Source: Sporothrix humicola (Eukaryota > Ascomycota > Sordariomycetes > Ophiostomatales > Ophiostomataceae). From it: a DNA stretch of 64,000 nucleotides. The stretch's first letter is position 1. Each line of letters starts with the position of its first letter. The stretch is from the NCBI GenBank assembly GCA_021396245.1, contig WNYE01000075.1:62001-126000 (forward strand), in the 5' to 3' direction. A program made the position numbers and the translations under genes. The notes under the pieces are model-generated. The model had not been told where the DNA came from and made no database searches. It worked only from the letters and a program-made list of their open reading frames with translations. Positions 34,297-46,500 of the stretch are shown piece by piece.

Positions 34297-34799
34297 CAGA
34301 CCTACGGGTAGCAGTGCAAGGTGAAGGGGGTTGAGGAAGGAGAGACGGGATCTCTTGAGACAGTGAGAGATTGCCCCAAGCAGACCCGGCCCCTGCTATG
34401 GCTTCGGCTACTTATATTATGACGGTGATATGTACACTGTTTGTACACTAACACCTTCGGTGTTCTTGTTGTTTTCATCTATTTTTCATTGTTTTCATGC
34501 GAGCATTCCATTTGTCGGGACTGGCTATAAAAGGGGCGAATACATCTTCGTGTTAATAATTTCAGCATTCTATTTTAGAAAGAAAAAAAAAAGTAAAATA
34601 TAAACCAAACCACAGTTCTATGGCAACTGTGAATTCTCATATAGAGTGTAGATTATTTTATTCATAATAACCATTTCCTATCCGTATCTTCCGTGATATC
34701 ATTACACTAGATCATTTCTATGTTTGGTTTTCTTATGCCGCCGTAAACCCGTCCCACAAACGCCTACAAATGCAATATGTTTTCCTCCTGTCTCCCACC
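34297..34799. other. Convergent 3' flanks of PIG-U and SAM37
   Basis: 503 bp, AT-rich from 34540 on. It contains a TATAAAAGG on the plus strand at 34526-34534, pointing into the 3' end of SAM37. No coding-like frame was seen. Confidence 0.45.
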
Positions 34800-36286
34800 T
34801 CAAAATACACTGCTGAGGAGTGCACCTGCGGCTCCTAGCCCAGCAAACGAGGTTGGTGCCCGCTTGTACACGACAATGCGTGAACCAAAGGCCGGCAGTT
34901 TGCGGTAACCAAGGATCAAGCCAACAAACAGTGCTGTGCCGGCCATTGTCGCCGATACTGTGACCAACCGCTGCCACCGCGCTGTTGCCATGTCGCGTTG
35001 CCAGCGGGTCACAGATGCATCGTCGCTGTCTTGGGCATCATCATCGTCCACGCGAATCCGCCGCCACAGCCACACCATCCACTCGCCACTCAGACCGGGG
35101 ATGCTGTGGACAAGGCCGTGCAATGTACGCAGCCACAGAGGGTTGGCATAGCGAGGTCGGCGACTGGACACGACAAGTGTTGTGGGTGTGGATGTTTCTT
35201 CGGTCGATTTCGACACCGTCTCCGGGAAGCATGCAGCACGCACATCGGCAACATAGACAGCCAGCTCTTGGTGGTGCTTCCGCAGCGAGTCACGCACAAA
35301 CGTCCGCGGCACATCATGCACATTCATCAGCGCCAGGTAGCCAAAGGCAAGGCAGTCGAGAGATGTCAAAGATGACACTTGCAGAGTGCTCTCACTGCCG
35401 TCACCAGACTCGCGTATCAACGTCCGCTTGGCACCCTTTTCCTCTGACAGAACAGACAGACACGCCCGCACAGCCTCGTCGAGACGGGCCTGGGCTTTCG
35501 ACTCGGGTGTTTGTGACGATGACTGAGACTTTGCACGCGCCACTGCAGCAGTGACAGACAATTGTTTGGCTGCCGGTTTTGGTTCTGTCGCTGTCTGTGC
35601 CGGTTCTGCCTTTTGCTGTGTGACTGACTTTCGTATCCGATCGGGGAAAGCGTTCAGAGCTGCCGTCAGTGCCGTCTCCTTGTGGTTGCCGTCCTCGTCG
35701 GTGAGGTCGTTGTCGGTGTCCAGACTGGAAAATCCCAGGTGGGCAGCAGTCGAAGCATAGGCAGCACGGATTGCTGGCGGCTCGAGCCATGTCAAGGGAA
35801 AAGGGAGAATGTCGCTGTAAGCTGGTCGGGTGGTCTCGATCCAGTTGGCCGAGGAGACGTAAAAGGAGAGGGCGAGTAGGGGAGCGGCTTCGGCGCGCAG
35901 AAAGGCAGAGTAGGCAGTGACGTCGGCAGTTTGTGCTGGAGTCAGGCCGGCATCGAGGTCGGTGATTGAGTCGTCGGTTGCCGCTTTTGACCGAACAAAG
36001 GCCACAATCGAGTCGAAGCCGGCAGCCACCCACCGGCCGGTGTCCTTGTCGCGAAGGGCAGGCAGTGTATCTGAGGAGGAGAAGGTATTAGCAACTGCAT
36101 AGGGCACATGATTTCTAGCCCAATTGTCGACAAAAACTCACGAGGAATTGAAGATGGGCTTGATGCCAGACTGGTCCACGAGCCCCGCGGAAGCGCGACG
36201 CTTAGATATGCGACGGCGGCAAGGCACTCTGCGTCAATCGACGGCAGGCCAAAGGCCGGGCCCCAGATGTGTAGTTCCAGGGACAT
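34800..36286 (-). CDS. SAM37: SAM complex subunit SAM37 / metaxin-like outer mitochondrial membrane protein
   Basis: Exon 1 is 36142-36286 and exon 2 is 34800-36070; they join in frame to 471 aa. Exon 1 begins MSLELHIWGPAFGLPSID, the start of the Tom37/metaxin thioredoxin-like domain. The junction gives SIPHTLPALRDKDTGRWVAAGF, matching the conserved LPALRD and (V/A)GF blocks. A GST-C-like helical part follows (FLRAEAAPLLALSFYVSSANW), then a Ser/Thr/Glu-rich insert. The second conserved block is SLTSLDCLAFGYLALM. A membrane anchor lies near the C-terminus (VSATMAGTALFVGLILGYR). SAM37 works with SAM50 and SAM35 to insert beta-barrel proteins into the outer membrane and to receive them from the TOM complex. 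The intron donor is GTGAGT and the acceptor CTCCTCAG. Sequence similarity in this family is low, so the conserved blocks and overall layout carry the call. Confidence 0.9.
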
Positions 36287-36479
36287 GTTGGGGTGAGGCG
36301 ACGTTGTATGAGAAAAGAATGTCGTCCTCCTTCTCTTTTTTGTTGACGTCGGTTATCGGATGGAGGGGTGATGCAAGCATTTGGGATGAAAAAAGAAGGT
36401 GCGGTTTATCTCCACGTGACTCGTTTTCTCCTTCCCTTATAATACTAACCGGGCAGGATTTCCTCCATCAAAAGCAACT

Positions 36480-36604
36480 GGTAAGATGGCCGAGCGGTCC
36501 AAGGCGCTAGCTTCAGGTTCTAGAGGAGAATTTCCGGATTCAAATCGAGCAACGTGAACTTGCTAGTCTCGCAAGAGGCGTGGGTTCGAATCCCACTCTT
36601 ATCA
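36480..36604 (+). tRNA. tRNA-Leu (CAG) with a 43-nt intron
   Basis: Acceptor arms GGTAAGA and TCTTATC pair, with discriminator A. The D arm GCCGAGCGGTCCAAGGC is typical of leucine tRNAs. The anticodon stem is CTAGC (36507-36511) with GCTAG (36562-36566). The loop TTCAGG gives anticodon CAG, and the intron is about 36518-36560. A variable arm with TCTCGCAAGAGG and a T arm GTGGG-TTCGAAT-CCCAC follow. Total length 125 nt. It reads CUG as leucine. It lies 194 bp from the SAM37 start, on the other strand. Confidence 0.92.
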
Positions 36605-36608
36605 TTTC

Positions 36609-36622
36609 TTTTTGCTTTTTTT
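36609..36622 (+). terminator. Pol III terminator of tRNA-Leu
   Basis: Two T runs (five and seven T) start five bases after the tRNA 3' end. Confidence 0.75.
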
Positions 36623-37000
36623 GTCGACACCTCTAGTTGTCGTTATTGATTATATTCTTCACATCATTTTTTTTTATTTTTTTTTTATTTTGATTATTAT
36701 TTTTACTTACTGCTGTTTGTCATGTATTATTCTTATTTATAATTAAATATAATCTTAATTTTATTAATAGTGCTTTTATTTTAGCTTTTTATTGTTTTAT
36801 TTTCTTCAATTTACATTTTAACAATTTAATAAGCTCGGGATCAGTCTAAACAATGAGAGGAAAATACATATGAGAATCAAACAGAAGTATTCAAGTCATA
36901 TTTATCATTCACAAAATATCAAATGTATAAAATATTCGACGTTGTGCATCAGGTTAAACTGTCATCTCCATAACCGACTGACACTGTTATGAATCAGCAC
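36623..37000. other. AT-rich island next to tRNA-Leu
   Basis: Nearly 400 bp of markedly T- and A-rich DNA begins directly after the tRNA terminator, in contrast to the flanks. No ORF or terminal repeat is visible. It may be a decayed insertion or a naturally AT-rich 3' flank. Confidence 0.5.
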
Positions 37001-37996
37001 ACATATTTATCACAAGAGAACCAGCCAAACATTGCGCTGAAAACATGTCGAGACCAGAAGTAAACTATGACACGAATTGTATTATTGGCTGAGAAAACAT
37101 GCCGATTCACAAAGTACACATGCCTTGCGTAGAGTATCACGCCACAACTTTGATCAGAACTATGATTTCTCTTCCGTCCAGCCGAGTATCAGGCTGTTGT
37201 AACATTCTCACATACGATGTGCAACTGTCTCCGAATCGATCAGACGACATGTCGTATTCGTACTTTGAATTTCAAGTACACCCACGACCACTTGATATTA
37301 TCACACCGGAAAGAATAGGGACGACAAGACCAAGAGAATGAGGCTGCCCATATCACGCAATACGACGAGCATCTAATATTGGCACCCGACAGCACAGATA
37401 GGCACACAGACGATGGTTGTCTGGTCCAATATCCCAAAACGGCGTGTTATGGATGGCAATAAAAAGAAATCAATAAATGGCCAATAACGATGGACATTTA
37501 AAACGTGTCAATACGACATATCGGTTGGTCATTGACCGTCTTGACCATCTTGACGTCTCATCACATCGAGGGTCGAATAAGTCCACAGCCGTCGTATTGG
37601 CACCAATATCGGCCTCTCCATGACCCAGAGCACACGCCTCCCCCGGATATGTTGACACGCCCCCGGAGAATGCCACATGGCTTTTGGCCTTTCGGCTTTT
37701 TTTTTGGTGACCGGCCCCTGCTCTGCAGCTGGTCTGGGCCACGTTTCCTGGGACGAAAAGGGACAGAGAAAGTACCAGAAAGGACGAAAAGGGCGAAGAC
37801 GAGACGCAGGATGGAGGCCGAAGATGCGCCCTGCGACGAAATTGCCGACACATTTTCCCCCTTTCTCACTTTGTCTGTGTTTTATTGAATATCCCCTTGC
37901 CTCCTTTTCGTGTCCTTTCATCTCATCTCGCGACAGCCGCGCCTCTTTTCCATTTCGAAAGGCCCCTTCTCCTAACGCACGGTGCAGATTTGTGTT

Positions 37997-38008
37997 TTCT
38001 AGAAGGTT
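37997..38008 (+). promoter_or_regulatory. Heat-shock-element-like site, copy 1
   Basis: TTCTAGAAGGTT contains the palindrome TTCnnGAA, the core unit bound by Hsf1-type factors. No gene is identified next to it. Confidence 0.3.
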
Positions 38009-38092
38009 GTCTCGGATGTGAAAAGGGCTGGGAAAGAAGGCGGTCAACAAAAAAGGAGGCGTCACTAGCGCGTCTGCCCAAACCCCTGTCCC

Positions 38093-38104
38093 TTCTAGAA
38101 GGTT
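38093..38104 (+). promoter_or_regulatory. Heat-shock-element-like site, copy 2
   Basis: The same 12-mer TTCTAGAAGGTT, 96 bp from the first copy, followed by AGAAAGAAGG, which extends the alternating TTC/GAA pattern. Confidence 0.3.
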
Positions 38105-41100
38105 AGAAAGAAGGAAAAAGAAGGAAATTGGAAAGGACAAGCAAATTGGCTGGCACGAAAACCCGACAGAAGGCAGAGAAATTAGATGGATTCTGCGACA
38201 GGGGGCAGTGCTGACTCTGACTAGGAAAAGGCAGGCAGGGCCCGTGTGCCTCCAAGGCAGCCGTTTTCGGCGAGTTTTTGGTGACCGTGTCCTCGCCGTT
38301 GACTCTTGTTGTCGTGCCCATGTCGCTGTAATTTCATTTCACGTTTTTGATTTTGGTGAGGTTAGGGGGCAGTTGGGATCAGAGAGGACCCTGCATCTCC
38401 GTTTTCTCCAGTGTCTCCAGTGTCTCCATTTCATCCCATGTTCATATCCATCCCATCGTCATCGTGCTCCATCGTGCACAGAAATACGGAGTCCTCCACT
38501 GTCTCGTATTTGCTTTTTTTCCGGGACAGGGCCTCGTGACTTGGCGAGTTGGGAGATTTCGATGATTGCTTCTGCTTTGGGCACCGTATTTTCTACCTCG
38601 CATCGTCTGTCCCCATCTTTCATCAAAACAAGCGTCGCCCGGGACATTGTGTTTATTGACAGGCTGCATATTACTGTGGAGGGAGAGACAGAGAGAACGG
38701 ATCCTCCTGCATGCTGCATGCCCCAACGCTCAGGCGTGCTCTTGATTTCTTTGCTGCACGCTACTGCAGGAACGGAAATGTGCACTCACTGCAAATGCAC
38801 TCCACGAACGCCCACAAACATCCGCAAACGTGCAAGGAGGACAGTGAACTCAGGAGGTGGCAAAAAGTCAACCAGAACGTTGAAAGTCGTCATCGCAAAA
38901 GGGTAGGCGCGTGTTTGAAGTTGACAGGTTTCTGGAAAGATTTACGATGCGATTTGGAGGCAAACCGCCTGTGTGACCGTTTCTGAGAAGAAACGAATCG
39001 CACAGGCGGCGCGTGATCGAGTTTTTTGAATTCTAAAATTTTGTGACGCGCCAGCTTGCCGCCACAGTGGAAAGACAAGCTGGAAACATCGGCAGCTCGT
39101 CACATCAAACAATCACAATCACAAGCACAATCACATCCCGTTTGGGTGCCTGCGTTTCCATCAATTGTTTGGATTGCGCATGCAATTGCCAGAAAAGAAC
39201 ACCGTGCCAGACTTTTGATTTCACACACCTGCAAAGCCTCTCCACGTGTCCATATCCGAGACGCCTCCTTTATTTGCCACTCTTCGGCGAGAAACGAGGA
39301 ATTGAGAACCGAATACTGAGTACAGAGTATCATCTCATGTTGACAGTCTTGTCGTCACCGTCTTTTCGGATAGATTACGAAGCTCCTCATCTGCATTTAC
39401 CGCCTACGATCTATGACATACTCCTTGCACAGTAGTTGAAATACGTGCCTATGTGCCGGCAAAAAAGACGAAAAACACATAAAAACGGGGAGACGGACAA
39501 ACAGACAGTGCTGATCAGGGGTCCAATTGTGGGGAGATGGTGAAGAATTTACACCAAGCACCAGAAAACATGGCAGATTTGTTAGAGGCAGATTGCCAGG
39601 ACGAGATCAGAGATGGCGGTCTGAAGATGCTCGAAATGAAGGGAAAAACGAACGGAGTCGAAAACAAAACGGCGAGCGTGCAGAAAACACAAAAACCTGC
39701 TCCATCAAAACCACCGTTGATCCAAACAGCTGGGAACAGACGCACAAGACAAGATGGAACGGCTGGGATGTCCAGGTGACTGACTGGTCAACCAGAAATG
39801 GAGAACCCTGGTCCTGCAGTCTTCCTTGTTTGTTGGTTTCTTGGGATACTTGGCCGGTCTTTGTCGTTTATCTCCTTTTGGCAAGGCAAGACGAAACGGA
39901 GACGACCTTCCAGCCTTGCTGAAGAAAAAGAAACGAGATTCAGAAAAAGAAAAAGACGGTGAAGGACACACCGTAGAAACGATACTGCTGAAGGCAGGAA
40001 ATGAAGAAATGAAAGAAGCCTTCACACCCTCGCACGGCCGCGATGATTGGTAAGGATTCTATTCCAGGAAACCAAGGATTTCAGAGTCAGGCCTGTTTTT
40101 CATAAAGTGCTTGCGTCTCGACGTTGTATTTTGAAAAGGTCGATGACCTGTGCTTTTGTCTTTTTTCCGAGGAACGTTCCATCCTCTTCCCTGGAAAGAA
40201 CAAAAGGCAGAGAGGCAGAAAGGTAATGAGAGGCTCGAGAGGGTGTGAAGGAAAGAAAAACACGAAACGCCCTTGCTCTCACCGTTTCGCTCGTTTCGTT
40301 CCTGGAAACAGCCACCAAGGCCAACCCAAGACCAAGACCAGGAGCGGACCCTCCCTGGTCTGGTTTTCCCACGTGGAAAATCAAAACGAATTGCAGAAAA
40401 TTGGAAATAGTGGAGACAATTCGTGGGTTTTTTCTTTTCTTCTTGCCTTCTTTCGTGCTCAGCACGCTTCGCTTCGAATAATTTGCTTTTCTTCAATTTG
40501 CTATTTGCCGCCCGTTCGGCCACCAAGGATAGTGCATCATAGTTTGATTACGGTTGAAGTTTTTTTTTCTCTGGCGTTGGTGCATTTCATGAGATTTTGG
40601 TTCAGTTTTTGACCCAGTCTATCGGTTCTTTTCTCAGCCTGATCCTTTCGTCTCGCCTCGTTTTCTTTTTACACGTCCTTTAGAGTTTTCACGAGATCCA
40701 TGCTAAAAGAGGCAACCAGTGTGTCTCGAGGCGATGCTAGTTTTTTCTCGCCTTCTTTTTTGATGTTTCGTTTCGGGCGGAAGACGGCAAGCGCTTTGAA
40801 GGAAAAATAAGAAGAGGACAAACACAAAATTTACGGTGAGAGATGCCTGCCGTGGAGTAGAAACCAACACCCTGGACGCCGGCGACCTCGGCACACACAC
40901 TTCTTGGTGGTTGATGGATTGTACGAATGGTGATTGGCTGTTGAGGCTGTTTGAGACTTGGTGGTGACAGCCTTTTCTCGTCATCGAGCACACACACCTT
41001 TTTGTTGGACTGAGAACTGGTCTTGTCGGTCCGCGAAAGCCTTGCCAAAGATGGTGTAGACCCTCGGCCTTGCGCTTTTTTCTCTCTTTCTCTCTCACCT

Positions 41101-42420
41101 TTCGACCGTTTTGCCTTTTGCCCATGTCTTTCCATTTCTTCTTTTTTCCTCTGTTATTTTGCCTCCGGCCCGTGGAGATGGTCATGTCTCACGACAAGAA
41201 GAAAAAAGAGGACCAAAAGGACCCAGAAGACGAACAACTCGTGGCAACGCACGGTCTTTGAATCTCGGTCTGCCAAACTGTCTCCATACCCAGAACGAGA
41301 ACTCCGTATTTCCTCCCTTTGAGTCTACTCTGTACTTTCATTTCGAACTCACACGCCCTCTTGAACTCAAATTCCGGACATGGCCGACGGGAGCTGGAAA
41401 GGCTAAAAAACGGAGCAACCATTCCACATACGGACGACGGGCAAGATGGACGCCGTGGAGGCTTGGAGTCGAAAAGGCAGAGACAGCCGAACAGCACTAC
41501 CGTTACACCTTCTGACTTTCACACGTTTTCATTCCAGAGCGGCGGTGTGCCACTGGCTGACACTTTCTGACAGGCTGACAGGGGCTTGGAATGGCGATGG
41601 AAGGCGATGAAAGCCTTCTAACTGGCATACTGTGGCGTTTCGCGGTTGTTTCGCCTTTTTCTACGACGACTTAAAAACGGTTGAACGGTTGACGAGCCAT
41701 CTTGAGAACGATGTCGTCGTATTCTTGTGAGGAGCCTTTCTCAAAAGAGAAGCGAGCGCCGTTCTTCTCGTAAGGTCCAAGTAAAATGCGCAGTCAGCAC
41801 CATCACATGGTCGCTTTTTTCTCTTATTTTTGACATCTCACCCGAGTCCCAAAGTTCTGACCCGGTCGTTTGGTCCGATGACGAAGATGGAGGCCGTTTG
41901 TCATGAGGGACGCCAAAGACGCCAACATCAAAATATTGATACTTTATTGAGCACTGGAGTGATCGAGACGGGCCCAGATGCATCTGTGTTTCGGTACTTC
42001 TCTGAAATAATTCAGTTCAAGTCAGGTCAAGTCAATTCAAATCAATTCAAACAGGTGGTGTAGTGAACTGAACACAGTCTCATCTCAACCGGCTTCATTG
42101 AAAAGACACTCCCGTTGTCCGTTTCAGTTTAGTGTATTGGTTTTTACAGTGGTCTCGGACGGTCTTTTCAGGGCTGAGATCCGAGTCGAGTCCAAACTTG
42201 GGAGGGTGTGCAAACTGAAGTGGGCTTTTGACAAAGCCAGAGAAAGCCACGGGCACATTCAGGTACGAACCGGCGATCTGGACCGAGAGGCGTCGAAGCG
42301 ACAGAAGGGACAGAGGTGACAGCCTTTCAGCCAAGCCCCAAAATCCAATATATTGCTTTGAGATCGGGTCTCGATGGACGGTGTGTTGGCCCAAAATGGC
42401 AGCTCAAAGTCTTTGCGTCT

Positions 42421-42499
42421 CTTTGAGTTGTCTTTGGGTTCTTTGAGTCGCCTTTGACCAGTCGTCTTTCACGGATCTTTGACCAATCTTGATCTTTGA
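42421..42499 (+). repeat. Cluster of five CTTTGA hexamers
   Basis: CTTTGA at 42421, 42441, 42452, 42477 and 42494, all in the same orientation, plus TCAAAG at 42404. It is not a regular tandem array. Confidence 0.6.
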
Positions 42500-43133
42500 T
42501 CATGACCGAGGCTTGTCTTTGCAGCTGAGATCGTTCTTTGTGCACGACATCTGATTTTTTTGTGAGTTTTTACTGGTTTTCATAGATTTTTACGAGTACC
42601 TTTGTTTGTTTTTCAACTGATGGCCAACAGACGGTCCGCGGGCCCAACACCGGCCCCTCAAGGCCTCAAGGCTTGTCAAAAAGGACGCCGACGTAAGGGA
42701 TGGCGTGGCGTTTTGTTTCCCCCATTTTCCGGGCATTTTGTCTCCCATTTTGATTCCCAGAATCCCGGAATTCGCCTCCCCCTCGACTAGCCAGGAACAA
42801 AACGGCGAAGGCGAGACAAAAAAAGACGGTCTTTGACGGTTCCAAAAAACTAGGAATGAACGCCGGTTGGACACGAAACGGATCGTCGTTCCTTTTTTTC
42901 CTTTGTCCCCACGAAAATAGTCGCCGAGAGACCTAAAACTTCAACTCGTACACAGTAGTGAGACACGGCTTTTTTGGCTTCGTTTTTAGAGGGGAAACGA
43001 GGGCAACGGCTCTCTGTTTCTCAGCTGGACAGGCTTCACGTCGACAAGTAGAATTCGAGATCCAGGCACAAAGGCACGGACGCAAGGGAGTCAAAAGCCC
43101 AAAAGAAAAGAGATCGACAACCAGGCACACACT

Positions 43134-43568
43134 TTACGCGCTCACGCGGGCGTGTTCCGTCAAGTCAAATGCGTTTTCTTTAACTGAGGAGAGTGTCGAG
43201 TCATCTTCTCCGAGGTATCGTCGCCGTCTTACGACGCTCTGCCCACGGATAGATTCATGGATAGACTTCTGACGCCGTTCCTTCTCCCGGCTGTCTCTTC
43301 GGCTCAATTTTTGTTGTCTCCTCAATGACATTGTCTCCTCGGACGCGACATCGTCTGTCTGCAGGCTGTACTCGTAATACTCGTAAAAATCGACTGCTTT
43401 GAGCGCATTGTCGCAAAAGAGGCAGGGCTCTTGGGAATAGCCCCTCACTGCGTGCAGTCTCACGACCTCTTTTTTGTTTTGTGTGAATGGAGACCCGAGG
43501 GTATTACACAGTATGCATTTTACGGAGTACGAATTGCGGAGGATTTTCTGCGATTTTCCGTTGCTCAA
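43134..43568 (-). pseudogene. Possible coding relic or internal exon with two CxxC pairs
   Basis: This frame has a protein-like, charged composition unlike the rest of the desert: CILC and CLFC about 28 residues apart, then a tyrosine-rich FYEYYEYS stretch, then an Arg/Lys/Glu-rich helix-like part (RRQQKLSRRDSREKERRQ). There is no ATG at its upstream end (the first in-frame ATG is in ETMSLRR), so it could only be an internal exon or a decayed gene. I do not recognise the family. A TACTCCGTA motif lies inside it, which argues against constraint as coding DNA. Confidence 0.2.
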
Positions 43569-46500
43569 AATTCAGAATTCAGAATCCAAGACGCTGCAAT
43601 CGACAGGGGGTGCAACAAAACGACGGAACGGGGTGCGGAACGACTGAACAAAAGAAACAAAACGAAAGCGAAAGGCTCTCCAAATTTGCGGGCGCACGGA
43701 AGCCACAACGGCGCCAAAGACAAAAAAGGCACAAAATATGCCAACCCACGCTTGTCCCACCGTTTTCCTCCACAATACGCTAGTCACCGTTTTCTTTTCT
43801 TTTGTCCGTGGACATGATATTGAATGCACAGAATTTATTTTGCAGGTTACAGCTGCTTCTCAGCTCACGATTCAGCTCCGGATTATGTTTCGTTTCGGGC
43901 ACACCCATAAACATATCTCACCAGCTCTACTTTCTTTTCTGCTTCCTTTTCTTGGGCTGTCTGCAATGGGACATTCACAGCCACGGCCAAAAATAAAGAG
44001 TGTGCATGCAGGCCGTACGGCTGAACGTTATCAGGCCTTGTAATGTCATGTACATGTCCCGTATCTCGCAATCTTGCCGCTGCAAGTCATCTTTTTGTCA
44101 CGTCCTCTATTTGTCCAAAACCCGGCTGGATATTTTATTTTTATTTCTCTACTCTCTCCTCTGATACGGCACGGCTGACGGAACAATATAACCTATGAGG
44201 CGGGGGCAAGCCACATGTCCGTATTACAGCATCCTCGAGATCCTTGCTTCCCTGAAGTAGATTGCCAGATATATCAGCACGTATCATCATCTATCGTAGG
44301 GCTTGTGAGATGAACCCGAGATATCAAATAAAATATCCCGCTTAACACGGCCGCTATTCACTGCTGCGGTTGTCCCGTTCCGTCCGTTTCACTCCCGTCG
44401 TGATTATTTCCATTTGCATGCACTCGATCTCTGCATCCCACGGACATTCTATTATTATTAACTCTTAGAAAATCAAAAAACAAACAAATGCATATTGCGG
44501 CGTATCTTGATAACGATTACTCCGTACATTGCACCACTTCTGCACATTTGCACATTTACACATTTAATTACCCCTCACCTTGGCCGCCCGGTCAGTGGTC
44601 AGCTGTATGCGTTGGCAAAACAGTTGCGACATTCATTTTTATCTTACCTCACAAGACCGTAAACAACGCCGGAACCCCGCCACTGCGCCGCAAGGCTCGG
44701 CCTTGTGCAGCACAAAAATACTGACGAAGTGCAGCCTTTTGTAGTTTTGCACGCTGCAATGTCCTTTCCAACGTACTTTCGACTGCCTCGCATCTGCACA
44801 TGCAATTCTGCATGCATCTCTTGCATAAGATCACCCGTCGACGTGGCAGAGCTTGGCCCTACGACGCCGACGTTATGGCCATACGTCGAAATGAATGATC
44901 CTTCCAGTCCTTCCAGTCCTACAAACGCACAAGGAAAAAAAGAACAAAAAAAATTGTGAATTAATTTTACACCCCTCACGACAGGCCTGCCAGCCTTGTC
45001 GCCTCGGCGTGCACAGTCTTTCTCCCAACGGCTTTTGCGTCTTCCGAATAAGGATCATTCCTTTGCCCATCGCAACTTTAATACCGCCTTACGACGTGCA
45101 AATATATCCCCAAAAGTACGACGTATGTTGCACTCAGGAAATCCAGAATCCTACCGTTACCGCCCAGCAAACCAAAATAGTCCTAGGACGACTTCAAAAC
45201 GGTCGCAACTGTCAGTAATTTTCACCCAAAACACCACAATAATGACTCATGACGAAGACAAGACTCTTTTCGTTGACAGGGAACGGGGCGCTGCCTTGCG
45301 CGGTCCCGCAAAGGGTTACATCGTCTGCCAGCGTCTGCCATCTCCCTGGCCCTGCTGAGAGTGCGAAAAGAGGAAAAGAGCCTCCATTTTGGTCGATGGG
45401 CTCCGTTTCTGCCATTTTAACATGCAGTCAACATGCAGATTGCTGCCAAATGGCAGCCTGTCAAAATGTAAAATCAGCCTTTTGCCTTTTTTGTCCACTT
45501 TTTGTTAGGTTTCTTTTCTTCTTTTCCCCATCAAAATTAGGAAAAATGTGCCCCGTGACCGTCATAACGGCGGCTCTTCGAAAAAAAGCCCAAAACGGAT
45601 GATGCACTCATCCGAATCACGGAGATGCTGGCTTGCCGGTTGTCCTCCTTTTTCAACTTGGATTTTAACCTTTTCCGCGCTTCGTTGACTTCGTTGTTGA
45701 TTCAACACACTGCAAACTTGTCATAAGCGCACTTGCGGCTCACCGTAACTCCTCACCCCGGCTTGGCTTTGAATTTATCTTGGCTCTTGCCTGGCTTAGG
45801 CACCGAACTGAGAACTGGATCTCACCGCCGAGGCGTGCAACTTGTGATTTTGGGGGTCGTTTGAGTTTTCTTGGGTTCTGACATTCTTACTCGTTCGTTT
45901 GTTTGGGTTGTTTGGTTGTTAAAAGTCTTGGTGTGGCCCTAGTGCCCCAAATGACCGCATTGCACATTGCTAGCGCCGAGGAAGGATTCTCCGTTCACAG
46001 AAGGCAGAACACGGAGAACGGAGGAAGGAAGAGGGTGGATTTACAAAACACCAACAGAGTGAATTACCAACAGTCTGTATCGTTTTGATTCCCGAGACAA
46101 CCGGCAGTCAGTTGACCTTGTCGACGAGGAGGCACAGACATTCTGTAACGGCATCATTAGATTGTTTCTCACTCTGTGCAACAATGACGGTGAAGGAGCA
46201 GAGGAGGAAAGAGTCGAAAATAGAAGAGCCAAGGAGTTAAGGAGCTCGTATTATGGACGATCTTCCTGCCAAAAATCTTCAACGGCTCAATGGCTCTTGT
46301 TGATATTACAGAAAATAAGGGCTCTTGTCAAGGCACTTGTCAATTAACGGGATCGACAGGCACGAGGACAAAAAGTTGGTGCAAAGCAACGGTGACGCTG
46401 AGTACGTCGCACTCTCTCGTCGTCGTAATATCGTCGCATTTCAGAATTGTCCTCATCAGACGGAAAGACAACACACGCCCTCAACCGTTTGCATCCCGGG

